From Cristatella mucedo (taxonomy: Eukaryota > Bryozoa > Phylactolaemata > Cristatellidae): a DNA stretch of 64,000 bases. Positions within the stretch are counted from its first letter, which is position 1, and each line of letters opens with the position of its first letter. The notes beneath the pieces are model-generated. The model made no database searches, was not told the DNA's origin, and saw nothing but the letters and a program-made list of their open reading frames with translations. Position numbers and translations under genes: made by a program. The DNA lies in assembly GCA_009760855.2 (NCBI GenBank), contig WPIO01000102.1, positions 1 to 64,000 on the forward strand. Direction: 5' to 3'. This document shows positions 57,701 through 64,000 of the stretch, piece after piece.

Positions 57701-58328
57701 CATCCAGCAGTTCTTTAGAGTAATCTGAAATACGAAAAAACCACTGAGACATAATTTTAGTTTCCACCAAAGCACCACTGCGCCAGCCGCGACCATCTAC
57801 AACCTGCTCGTTTGCCAAAACTGTTTTATCTATAGGGTCCCAATTGACTTCAGAATCTTTTTTAAAAGCCAATCCAGCATGATAAAATCTAATAAACATT
57901 TCCTGCTGATGTTTGTAATATTCTGGCACACAGGTAGATGTTTCTCTGGCCCAATCATGAGATGTGCCAAGGGCTTTTATTTGAGCCTTCATGCTATTAA
58001 TACAGTAATCTATCCATTTTTTTGGAGATATGTTATTTTGTTTTGCGGCATTTTCCGCCGGCAAGCCGAAAGCATCCCAACCAAAAGTATAAAGCACATT
58101 AAACCCGACAGCTCTTTTCCATCTTGTCAGAACGTCGCCAATTGTATAATTTCTTATGTGCCCCATATGCAGCACGCCAGAAGGATAGGGCAACATTTCC
58201 AGTACATAATATTTGCTCTGACCATCTGGATTGTAGGTAAAGCTTACCCCCTCTTGCCACTTTGCTTGCCAATGTTTTTCGTGACAATGATTGTAGGGAC
58301 TGATGGATTTGTTTGCAATTTCTTTCAT
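54714..58328 (-). CDS. leuS: Leucyl-tRNA synthetase with two large insertions
   Basis: A class I synthetase of 1204 residues against about 830-870 for the family. HIGH motif in PYPSGVLHMGHIRNY (about residues 47-61), KMSKS at 934-938, zinc cysteines in YCSNCG and CNCPKCGK (about 659-702). The CP1 editing domain starts at TTRPETLFGATF (about 261-272) and resumes at DGRGTGAIFGCPAHDKRDGD (about 528-547); between them about 180 extra residues (about 295-490), low in complexity and Lys/Asn/Ile-rich, are inserted. A second extra segment of about 85 residues (about 795-925) precedes KMSKS. The catalytic core, DxxxDTFVDSSWYFLRY (710-724) and anticodon domain are intact. It starts eight bases after gatA and belongs to the MFS-hemJ-pheT-gatA-leuS operon. 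Confidence 0.95.
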   Translation of the reverse strand: MKEIANKSISPYNHCHEKHWQAKWQEGVSFTYNPDGQSKYYVLEMLPYPSGVLHMGHIRNYTIGDVLTRWKRAVGFNVLYTFGWDAFGLPAENAAKQNNISPKKWIDYCINSMKAQIKALGTSHDWARETSTCVPEYYKHQQEMFIRFYHAGLAFKKDSEVNWDPIDKTVLANEQVVDGRGWRSGALVETKIMSQWFFRISDYSKELLDGLKNLSEWPEKVKIMQKNWIGKSDGVKIKFKFSFNYAKQIAAEGHEYLEVFTTRPETLFGATFLAISLNHPLATIGIKNSLFKAELMQIKQLELIINQTNKFFSHILDAQNMALLGKIISFSEDRKMQLSKAIIVEKLLQANHNNLSNEKHLEHKQDSIPTSPNYTKKNAAPNLINLEVLEIELSEIAFLISTLKQQIIKQNNQNNATNDLFAILNKIEINIAPSNKSTNYIIADDLIIMAEKLITYIENFLPQKLNIDFFADLKNTIPLFMQSKTGGESGRQDLEKVGIFTELSCDSPMSGSFALEQLPIWITNYVLDGRGTGAIFGCPAHDKRDGDFANKYNIPKIEINLQSNANPNQEDKMINSSGTISSDYFSLFDKTSNDKSFVDNSIPLRANITLNDLNFAEARKKIISALEAAKIAEQHSEYRLRDWGISRQRYWGCPIPMIYCSNCGILPEKIANLPVMLPDPIAGVENPMTSESFTKCNCPKCGKIAKREQDTMDTFVDSSWYFLRYASNQESECAFNPEQINCTMPVDHYIGGIEHAILHLLYSRFFMIALKKSDYGINFIEPFKKLTTQALVLHRAYSWNSSSNASCVIRPSEKKSQNKNEISLNIIASDLIELSVKIAEETKGNILISIAEGGDCGVKFLHEIANQDKSSFIHSLESGCTFSFVMRGQKWIEPDLVVESDDGLIYVPARKWKCFASDAEISAALPISDMGVMKMSKSKLNVVNPDSIVEKYGADALRIAILSDAPIDQDIEWKEEKAVAAKRLLNKIWRIVCKVAIMIRENSNPTPSDSELLADLNVAINSITKDLENCSFNTIIAQIHILISKIEEKLQPENITSVCHVVVDLLALISPITPHLVESCWHYLKYCTEYSNFKTTEDLHPNSNLKIHLQETLGLDILRSDLFCSNKYWPQLKKIEQHNKKQTISIQVNGKLRGTIEVEDNSTEEDCRHLALAHSNVAIAIANAGGQIKKIIVVKNKTVSIVVG

Positions 58329-58336
58329 AACGATTC

Positions 58337-59791
58337 TTACTTCATCATGTTAAATAAATGATGGCCAACTTGCATCATGGTTGCATCTTGACCTATATTT
58401 GCAATAATTTGCATGCCAATTGGCAGACCTTCTGCCTTAGAAATACCAGCCGGAATGGACATTGCTGGCAAGCCGGCCAAATTTACAGGCACGGTAAGAA
58501 TATCGTTTAAATACATAAGCATTGGGTCGCTTATTTTTTCTTCTAATCCAAAGGCCAAATTTGGCGTAGTGGGACACAAAATTACATCAACCCCTTGAAA
58601 CGCTAAGTCAAAATCTTTTTTAATTAAAGTCCTAACTCTCATGGCTCTATTGTAATAAAGGTCATAATTTTCTGAAGCCAAAACAAAAGTTCCCAACATA
58701 ATCCTGCGCTTAACTTCTGCTCCAAAACCTTCAGATCTGCTTTTAATATAAAGCTCATCTAAACTTTTGATCCCTTGAGCGGCATAGCCAAATCTTATAC
58801 CGTCATATCTTGCTAAGTTAGAAGACGCTTCTGCGGTTGAAACCACATAGTAAACAGTGATGGCATGATGACTATGGGGCAGTGATATATCTACAAGATG
58901 TGCTCCATCGGCTTCTAATTTTTGCATCGATTCTTCCCATTTAGACATAATATCTGGATGCATTCCTGATACTTTGTATTCTTTTGGAATTCCAATGCGC
59001 AATCCTTTAATTTTTTGATTTAATTTTGCGGCAAAATTGTTACATCTCGGGCCTTCATTTGGCAAAGATGTCGAATCTTTTGCATCGTGAAAAGATGCAA
59101 TATTTAATATCTCGGCCGCATCTTCTACGGTGTTAGTCATAACGCCCAATTGATCCATAGAGCTTGCATAGGAAATCATGCCAAATCTGGAGCAAGTTCC
59201 GTAGGTTGGCTTGACCCCAACTAGCCCACAAAATGCCGCTGGCTGCCTAATAGATCCACCAGTATCCGTGCCAAAAGAAAACAAAGCCGACCCCTCTGCC
59301 ACAGAAACTGCCGAGCCACCAGAAGACCCACCAGGAACTAGTGGCATTTCTGGCTTTAGAACATTTTTATATGGATTAATGCAGGGGCCGTAAAAACTAT
59401 TGATGTTGGCAGATCCCATCCCAAACTGATCCAAATTAGCCTTACCAATCATAATGTATCCATTGTTTATTAAAGCCTGCGTTGAAGAAGATTCATAAGG
59501 GGCAATAAAATTAGCCATCATTTTAGAGCCACAGGTTGTTAACACTCCCTTTGTGCAAAATAAATCTTTTATAGAGCCTGGCACGCCATCTAGGGTCAGG
59601 GGTGTATTGTCTTCTATTCTGGCCTGAGATGCTCTAGCTGCATTTAGAGCGATTTCTTCCGTTACTGTAATAAAAGAATTATTTTTGTTGGCTTTGGCAA
59701 TGTCAAGGCAATGTCTTGCAATCTCAACGGCACTAACTTTTTTGGTTTTTAATGCGTTTTTTAATTCAGCTATAGAGTTAAATAATTTCAT
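58337..59791 (-). CDS. gatA: Glutamyl/aspartyl-tRNA amidotransferase subunit A
   Basis: A 484-residue amidase that releases ammonia from glutamine to convert Glu-tRNA(Gln) or Asp-tRNA(Asn). The Ser-Ser-Lys triad is visible: Lys in GVPGSIKDLFCTKG (about residues 68-81), cis-Ser in GTDTGGSIRQPAAFCG (about 174-189) and the flexible loop PGGSSGGSAVSVAEG (about 153-167). Length matches the family. gatB and gatC are not in the window. It starts 12 bases after pheT and ends eight bases before leuS, in one operon of translation genes. Confidence 0.97.
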   Translation of the reverse strand: MKLFNSIAELKNALKTKKVSAVEIARHCLDIAKANKNNSFITVTEEIALNAARASQARIEDNTPLTLDGVPGSIKDLFCTKGVLTTCGSKMMANFIAPYESSSTQALINNGYIMIGKANLDQFGMGSANINSFYGPCINPYKNVLKPEMPLVPGGSSGGSAVSVAEGSALFSFGTDTGGSIRQPAAFCGLVGVKPTYGTCSRFGMISYASSMDQLGVMTNTVEDAAEILNIASFHDAKDSTSLPNEGPRCNNFAAKLNQKIKGLRIGIPKEYKVSGMHPDIMSKWEESMQKLEADGAHLVDISLPHSHHAITVYYVVSTAEASSNLARYDGIRFGYAAQGIKSLDELYIKSRSEGFGAEVKRRIMLGTFVLASENYDLYYNRAMRVRTLIKKDFDLAFQGVDVILCPTTPNLAFGLEEKISDPMLMYLNDILTVPVNLAGLPAMSIPAGISKAEGLPIGMQIIANIGQDATMMQVGHHLFNMMK

Positions 59792-59803
59792 GATTCTTTA
59801 TAA

Positions 59804-62356
59804 TTAATTTAATACGCCCCTCAAGATTCCACCATGATCTTGAACTAATTTTTCCGCCTGTAAGAAAATTTCTTGCAATTTTTCACTAGGAATTCCCGCT
59901 TCGCAGGCAAAAAATATTTTTATCATAACCGACTGCAGTCCAATTTCTTGCAAAGATATTTTTTCCGATATTTTATCAACATTTGCAATAACATCTGCCT
60001 GAGATCTGAGGTTTAAGTTTTCAAATTGGTATAAGCTGTTGTTTTGCAATATTTTTTCTGACATTTCCTTATTATTTACCAGCAAAATAAAATCAGATTT
60101 TGCTATTTTGCCTTGATATTTTTCAATCAAGGCAACTTCAGATATTACCTCTGGCCAAATATTATCAATTTCTTTTAAGATAGATTCGATGTTGCAATCT
60201 TTGGATAAAATTAAACTTAATTCCTTGCTTATGTTGTAAGTTTTATTGGCATGTACGGTTTTTTTATTTGCATAGTTTTGCGCTAAAAGCCAAAGAGCCT
60301 CTAGATTTATTTCAAAAAAATAACCACCGTTTAGGATGTCGAAATCTTTTTTTAGCATTTCTGGGTGCAGTGCGCCAAATGTGGCAATTTCCTCTCCATC
60401 ATAAAAGCAAGAAAAGGCAGCGAAAGGATGGGCATAAGGCTTGATAAGTGGCTCGAAAATCAGATCCAATGGAGATATTTTATTTGCACTAATTATAGCG
60501 ATAATTTCCAATATGTCCTTCTTAATATCAAGAACAGAAAAGTCTCTAGAGATTGAAACATGATCCTGCAAAACCACCTTACCAAACCTGACTCCAGAGC
60601 AAAAAGTTGGTTGCCGATGTAATTGTTTGCCACGAAAAAGCTTTCTTACCTCAAATAAACTACAGCTTTCTTGGTTGTATTTATTTTGATTATACTGGAT
60701 ATTTAGAAGTAATGATGGTAAGGCAGAAGATGACAAAATATCTTCATTTTGATTGATAGGATTGCTTAATTTTACTACCTCACCATCGAAAAAAGATTTA
60801 TTATGAATTTCTGAAATGAAAGGCAAATTATATACCTCTTGATAGCCCCTTGAGCTGGCAATTTTTTTACACAATAAAATGGAATTGTATGTTTTATTTG
60901 GTGCATTTGTTGCAAAAACTGGTGCAATTTCTGGTATTTTATCTAATCCAATAAATCTAGCAATTTCTTCCGTAATATCGGCACCAATTTCCAGATCATG
61001 CCTGTGATGCGGGGTTGTAATTGTGAGACTTTCGCCAGATTCTGCAATTTTACAGCCAAGTCTGGTTAAAATAGAGATCATTTCTGCCGGACTCGAGTTT
61101 ATACCGATTAATTTTTGAAAATCTGAAATTTGATAGTGAATTGTTTTAGTCTTTTTTTGTAAGGTTCCGGCTGTAATAAAGTTTTGTAGATGGCCTCCAG
61201 CTATCTTAATAATTAACTCTGCCGCCATTTTTAATGCGTCGCCAATAATACTATAATCTGTACCACGTTCCGATCTAAATCTTGCATCTGAAATGATGTT
61301 TAGTTTCTGCCCCGTTGAAGCAAAATTCTCTGGATCTGAGTAGGAAGATTCTAGTAAAATTTCTATAGTATCTTCAGTGATTCTGCTATTATTTCCACCC
61401 ATAATGCCAAGTAATGATATTACCTCTTTTTCGTCTGCAACAACCAGCATTGATTCATCAAGTTGATAATTGAGATCTTTTAGTAAAAGCGCCTGCTCTT
61501 GGGATTTTGCACGGCGAATTTCTATAGCACCAAAAATTTTTTTCTTGTCATACGCGTGAATTGGAATGCCGGTCACAATGGATACATAATTTGTAACATC
61601 AACTATAGCGTTAATGCTTTTAATATTTTGGATTAATAAAATATTTCTTAACCAAGCTGGAGATTGCACGCAGCGAGAATTTTCTATTAGGGCATAATTG
61701 GCCATAACTGACGAGTCAACTTTAACTGACAATCTAGATGAGCTTTCCTCCTTTGGCACTAATGTTGAGTTATTAAAGAGTTGATTTAATGGTCTGGAAA
61801 AAAAAGTTGCCAACTCCCTCGCCAATCCGTAGGCAGATATTAAGTCCCCTCGGTTGGGAGTAATTTTAACCGATATAACAATATCATCTTGAAACAATGC
61901 CTCAGAAAAAGATCTACCGGCCTCCAAATCAGATTCCAGCTCTATTATTCCGCCATCAAGAGAAGAATCTTTTAAATTTAGCTCGCTTGCAGAACATAAC
62001 ATTCCATTACTTACAACTCCACGGATAGGATTGGACTTAATTATAAGGCCAGAATTGGGTACTATGGTTCCAACTCTTGCCAAAGCCACAGTTATGCCGG
62101 CTCTTGCGTTGGCAGCACCGCACACGATCTGAAGCGTTTCCGTTCCAGTAAAAACCTCACAAACCTTTAGTTTATCTGCGTTTGGATGCTGGTTTGCTGT
62201 TGTAATTTTGGCTATAATTATATTTTCATAAAGATTTTTACAGTCCAAGATATCCTCAACTTCTGTGCCTATAGAATCTAACGCTTTGGTTATTTTTTCC
62301 AAAGATATTTGTTCTAGATCAACGAATTTTTTGATCAAATTTAAAGATATTTGCAT
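59804..62356 (-). CDS. pheT: Phenylalanyl-tRNA synthetase beta subunit
   Basis: An 850-residue subunit, slightly longer than usual (about 790-815). The N-terminal EMAP-like tRNA-binding domain has ANQHPNADKLKVCEV (about residues 56-70), the B3/B4 editing part contains IDVTNYVSIVTGIP and GIMGGNNSRIT, then the inactive catalytic-like core and the C-terminal ferredoxin-fold anticodon-binding domain (about 755-850). pheS is not adjacent, unlike in most bacteria. It starts 12 bases after hemJ. Confidence 0.95.
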   Translation of the reverse strand: MQISLNLIKKFVDLEQISLEKITKALDSIGTEVEDILDCKNLYENIIIAKITTANQHPNADKLKVCEVFTGTETLQIVCGAANARAGITVALARVGTIVPNSGLIIKSNPIRGVVSNGMLCSASELNLKDSSLDGGIIELESDLEAGRSFSEALFQDDIVISVKITPNRGDLISAYGLARELATFFSRPLNQLFNNSTLVPKEESSSRLSVKVDSSVMANYALIENSRCVQSPAWLRNILLIQNIKSINAIVDVTNYVSIVTGIPIHAYDKKKIFGAIEIRRAKSQEQALLLKDLNYQLDESMLVVADEKEVISLLGIMGGNNSRITEDTIEILLESSYSDPENFASTGQKLNIISDARFRSERGTDYSIIGDALKMAAELIIKIAGGHLQNFITAGTLQKKTKTIHYQISDFQKLIGINSSPAEMISILTRLGCKIAESGESLTITTPHHRHDLEIGADITEEIARFIGLDKIPEIAPVFATNAPNKTYNSILLCKKIASSRGYQEVYNLPFISEIHNKSFFDGEVVKLSNPINQNEDILSSSALPSLLLNIQYNQNKYNQESCSLFEVRKLFRGKQLHRQPTFCSGVRFGKVVLQDHVSISRDFSVLDIKKDILEIIAIISANKISPLDLIFEPLIKPYAHPFAAFSCFYDGEEIATFGALHPEMLKKDFDILNGGYFFEINLEALWLLAQNYANKKTVHANKTYNISKELSLILSKDCNIESILKEIDNIWPEVISEVALIEKYQGKIAKSDFILLVNNKEMSEKILQNNSLYQFENLNLRSQADVIANVDKISEKISLQEIGLQSVMIKIFFACEAGIPSEKLQEIFLQAEKLVQDHGGILRGVLN

Positions 62357-62368
62357 AAAAACACAGAC

Positions 62369-62806
62369 TTAAAGATTTTTTAGAGTCACTACCAAAATAA
62401 TTGCAATCACCAATATTGCAGGCACCTCATTAATAATGCGATAAAATTTTTCTGAATATTGATTTGTTCCACATAAAAGTTTTTTTCTACAAGAGGAAAA
62501 AAAACCATGCATTCCAATCATCAACATGGCGAGGCTAAATTTAATATGCAACCACACTGGAGCAGAAAAGGCTCCGTTAGCAACAAATAAAATCAATCCA
62601 GTTGCAAGACTAACTATCATGGCGGGATTTATGATTATAGAAATTAATCTTTTTTGCATAGTAATTAACATTTGCACACAATCTGGTTGATGGATGTGTT
62701 TTACATGGTAGGCAAAAAGCCTTGGCAAATAAAGCATGCCAGCCATCCAAAATATTACAAACATAATATGGATCGACTTTATAATTAGATAGGTCTTGTA
62801 TTCCAT
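62369..62806 (-). CDS. hemJ: Protoporphyrinogen IX oxidase HemJ
   Basis: A 145-residue membrane protein (UPF0093) that oxidises protoporphyrinogen IX to protoporphyrin IX in alphaproteobacteria and others, the step before hemH. Four membrane helices; the N-terminal helix carries the conserved SIHIMFVIFWMAGMLYLPRLF (conserved His and Trp, about residues 11-31), and WLHIKFSLAMLMIGMHGFF (about 84-102) has the second set of conserved His. The start ATG lies 22 bases inside the end of the MFS gene, an overlap that suggests tight coupling. Confidence 0.95.
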   Translation of the reverse strand: MEYKTYLIIKSIHIMFVIFWMAGMLYLPRLFAYHVKHIHQPDCVQMLITMQKRLISIIINPAMIVSLATGLILFVANGAFSAPVWLHIKFSLAMLMIGMHGFFSSCRKKLLCGTNQYSEKFYRIINEVPAILVIAIILVVTLKNL

Positions 62807-63993
62807 ATTTTTTTATTTAACAAATAAACTACATAACAACATGCCGCCATCACAAGATAAGTTGGCACATAGAGGCTGGCTATGGTGATATATTTTAGAT
62901 GCAAATATTTTTGTGCAAAATTATTAAAATAGGATGACAGGGCACCGGAGATTGAGATTATTGCTGTGACGGCTCCTATCCAAGTGGAGTGGTGTTTGCT
63001 GATGGAAAAGTTGCAAACATTTATCGAAACATAGGGAAAAATTAAGGCACCAGCAAGTCCAAAAATACCATAGCCAATTTTTATTGCAGCAATATTTACA
63101 GCAGTGTAGCCATATAATAATAGCTCATGAGAAATGGCGCCGATAACAAAACCCAATGAACAGGTGATAATTGGCGGCCAGCGTTTAAATAATTTGGCCT
63201 GAATGAGAGAAAAAATACTCCCAGAAATCATAAAAATAAAAACCATATAACCAGGTGATAGGGCTATATTTCTTTCGGCTATTGCAAGGGGAATTGATAT
63301 TGTGGTTGCAAAAGTGCTGATTGATATTACCAACACAACCATCACAGAAATTATTAGTGAAAAAATTCGGCCTTGCCTGATATCGGTAAAAGTTGGCTCT
63401 GTTTTGATAAAATTTAATTTATTGTTCTCTTGTTTGGATAGATATTTAGAAACATATGGTGCTAATATTGCCGGTATAACATAAAGCAATAATGTAAATT
63501 TCCAGTTGATTTTGGTCAGATAGTCTCCGGTTATTGCATATAACGCACTGCATAGATCTATAATGGCATGACAGGCTGAAAACATAAAAATTTGCTCGCT
63601 TGGTTCGCAGTGCTTATCTATAAACCGCATAGAACCAACCATAACAACGCACACATTTATTCCAAGAATCATTCTTATTGCAATGAAAATCCAAATATTA
63701 TTTGTAGAGGCTAAGGCTACAGCATAAAAGGCTATTAAAATCATAGAATATTTAATTGCTTTGGTTAGTGATGTTTTTGCCAACCATATGCCAACGGGAA
63801 TTCCAAGCAACGCAGTAACTAAAGATGGTGCACCCATTATGGCAAATCCGCACCAATTTTTATTTAAATTTGGACTATAGGCGGAAAAAAATTCATGCAT
63901 CTTTACCAATGCTGGTATCAAGGGTGCAGAAATTAAACTATAAACATGCAAAGCAAAAAGCAAAGCAATTCTAAGATGAAATATTTGTTTCAT
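62785..63993 (-). CDS. Major facilitator superfamily transporter
   Basis: A 402-residue transporter with twelve membrane helices. The N-terminal part includes GIPVGIWLAK (about residues 63-72), near the place of the MFS loop 2-3 motif, and RMILGINVCVVMVGS (about 107-121) in helix 4, with an acidic-basic loop after helix 6. Substrate cannot be assigned; distribution in intracellular bacteria suggests uptake of a metabolite. Complete in the window, its ATG is six codons from the end. It is the first gene of the operon read toward leuS, overlapping hemJ by 22 bases. Confidence 0.9.
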   Translation of the reverse strand: MKQIFHLRIALLFALHVYSLISAPLIPALVKMHEFFSAYSPNLNKNWCGFAIMGAPSLVTALLGIPVGIWLAKTSLTKAIKYSMILIAFYAVALASTNNIWIFIAIRMILGINVCVVMVGSMRFIDKHCEPSEQIFMFSACHAIIDLCSALYAITGDYLTKINWKFTLLLYVIPAILAPYVSKYLSKQENNKLNFIKTEPTFTDIRQGRIFSLIISVMVVLVISISTFATTISIPLAIAERNIALSPGYMVFIFMISGSIFSLIQAKLFKRWPPIITCSLGFVIGAISHELLLYGYTAVNIAAIKIGYGIFGLAGALIFPYVSINVCNFSISKHHSTWIGAVTAIISISGALSSYFNNFAQKYLHLKYITIASLYVPTYLVMAACCYVVYLLNKKIWNTRPI

Positions 63994-64000
63994 TTATTTT

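Noticed and set aside
54714-58328. Intein or fused second gene inside leuS
   Set aside because: No intein splice-site residues or homing-endonuclease motifs are visible, and the inserted segments are low in complexity without a recognisable domain.

Overview
The window is AT-rich (most intergenic DNA is T- or A-dominated), with low coding density, many 0.3 to 1.6 kb gaps, scattered single housekeeping genes instead of the large ribosomal or ATP-synthase operons of free-living bacteria, and decayed insertion-sequence DNA. The protein families fit an obligate intracellular alphaproteobacterium of the Rickettsiales type: a GatA-dependent amidotransferase system, dispersed haem genes (hemD, hemH, hemJ), MidA-type methyltransferase, a VirB3 whose C-terminus looks rickettsial, and a very long VirB6/TrbL-like protein with a big extracytoplasmic domain. 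I cannot place it to genus from sequence alone.

Layout. 1-5000: long non-coding DNA around one repeat-bearing surface or secreted protein (748 aa). 5000-10000: trhO, midA, and small ribosomal-protein genes paired with tRNAs (tRNA-Asp/rpmG, rpmF/tRNA-Thr) around a divergent hemD. 10900-14000: a lone virB3 with its own terminator, then a minus-strand set of TauE-like permease, atpI, atpB and an SH3-domain protein. 14200-21100: trxA, ispG, then a minus-strand mgtE-dsbD pair and a CinA/MoaB-type protein. 21800-28730: a 936-aa hypothetical protein (candidate secreted effector) divergent from a 1138-aa VirB6-like protein. 28900-29800: a 196-bp tandem repeat inside gene debris. 29800-38700: iscS, bamA and a second giant hypothetical protein (about 1351 aa) with a 51-residue tandem repeat. 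38800-45500: hemH, rsmE and the operon rpsF-rpsR-rplI-proS followed by ruvB. 46100-49800: tRNA-Gly, an exported HAD-like protein lacking the usual nucleophile, a decayed IS1-family element and an outer-membrane protein. 50000-64000: a second outer-membrane-type protein, an ABC-2 exporter pair, and a tight minus-strand operon MFS transporter-hemJ-pheT-gatA-leuS-TPR-like protein.

How it fits together: the core is translation (three aminoacyl-tRNA synthetase genes, GatA, five ribosomal proteins, two RNA-modifying enzymes, three tRNAs), isoprenoid, haem and Fe-S cofactor supply, and envelope biogenesis (BamA, DsbD, OMPs). The accessory layer is two dispersed type IV secretion parts plus three large, lineage-specific, internally duplicated proteins that are plausible surface proteins or effectors. 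The most unusual points are the N-terminally extended S6 and S18 proteins, a LeuRS of 1204 residues with two large insertions, the HAD protein with an altered catalytic motif, and recurrent in-frame tandem duplications. I found no clearly new multi-gene system. Start codons are often ambiguous because convincing Shine-Dalgarno sequences are rare here; where an ATG close to the family's expected N-terminus exists I preferred it to upstream TTG or GTG.
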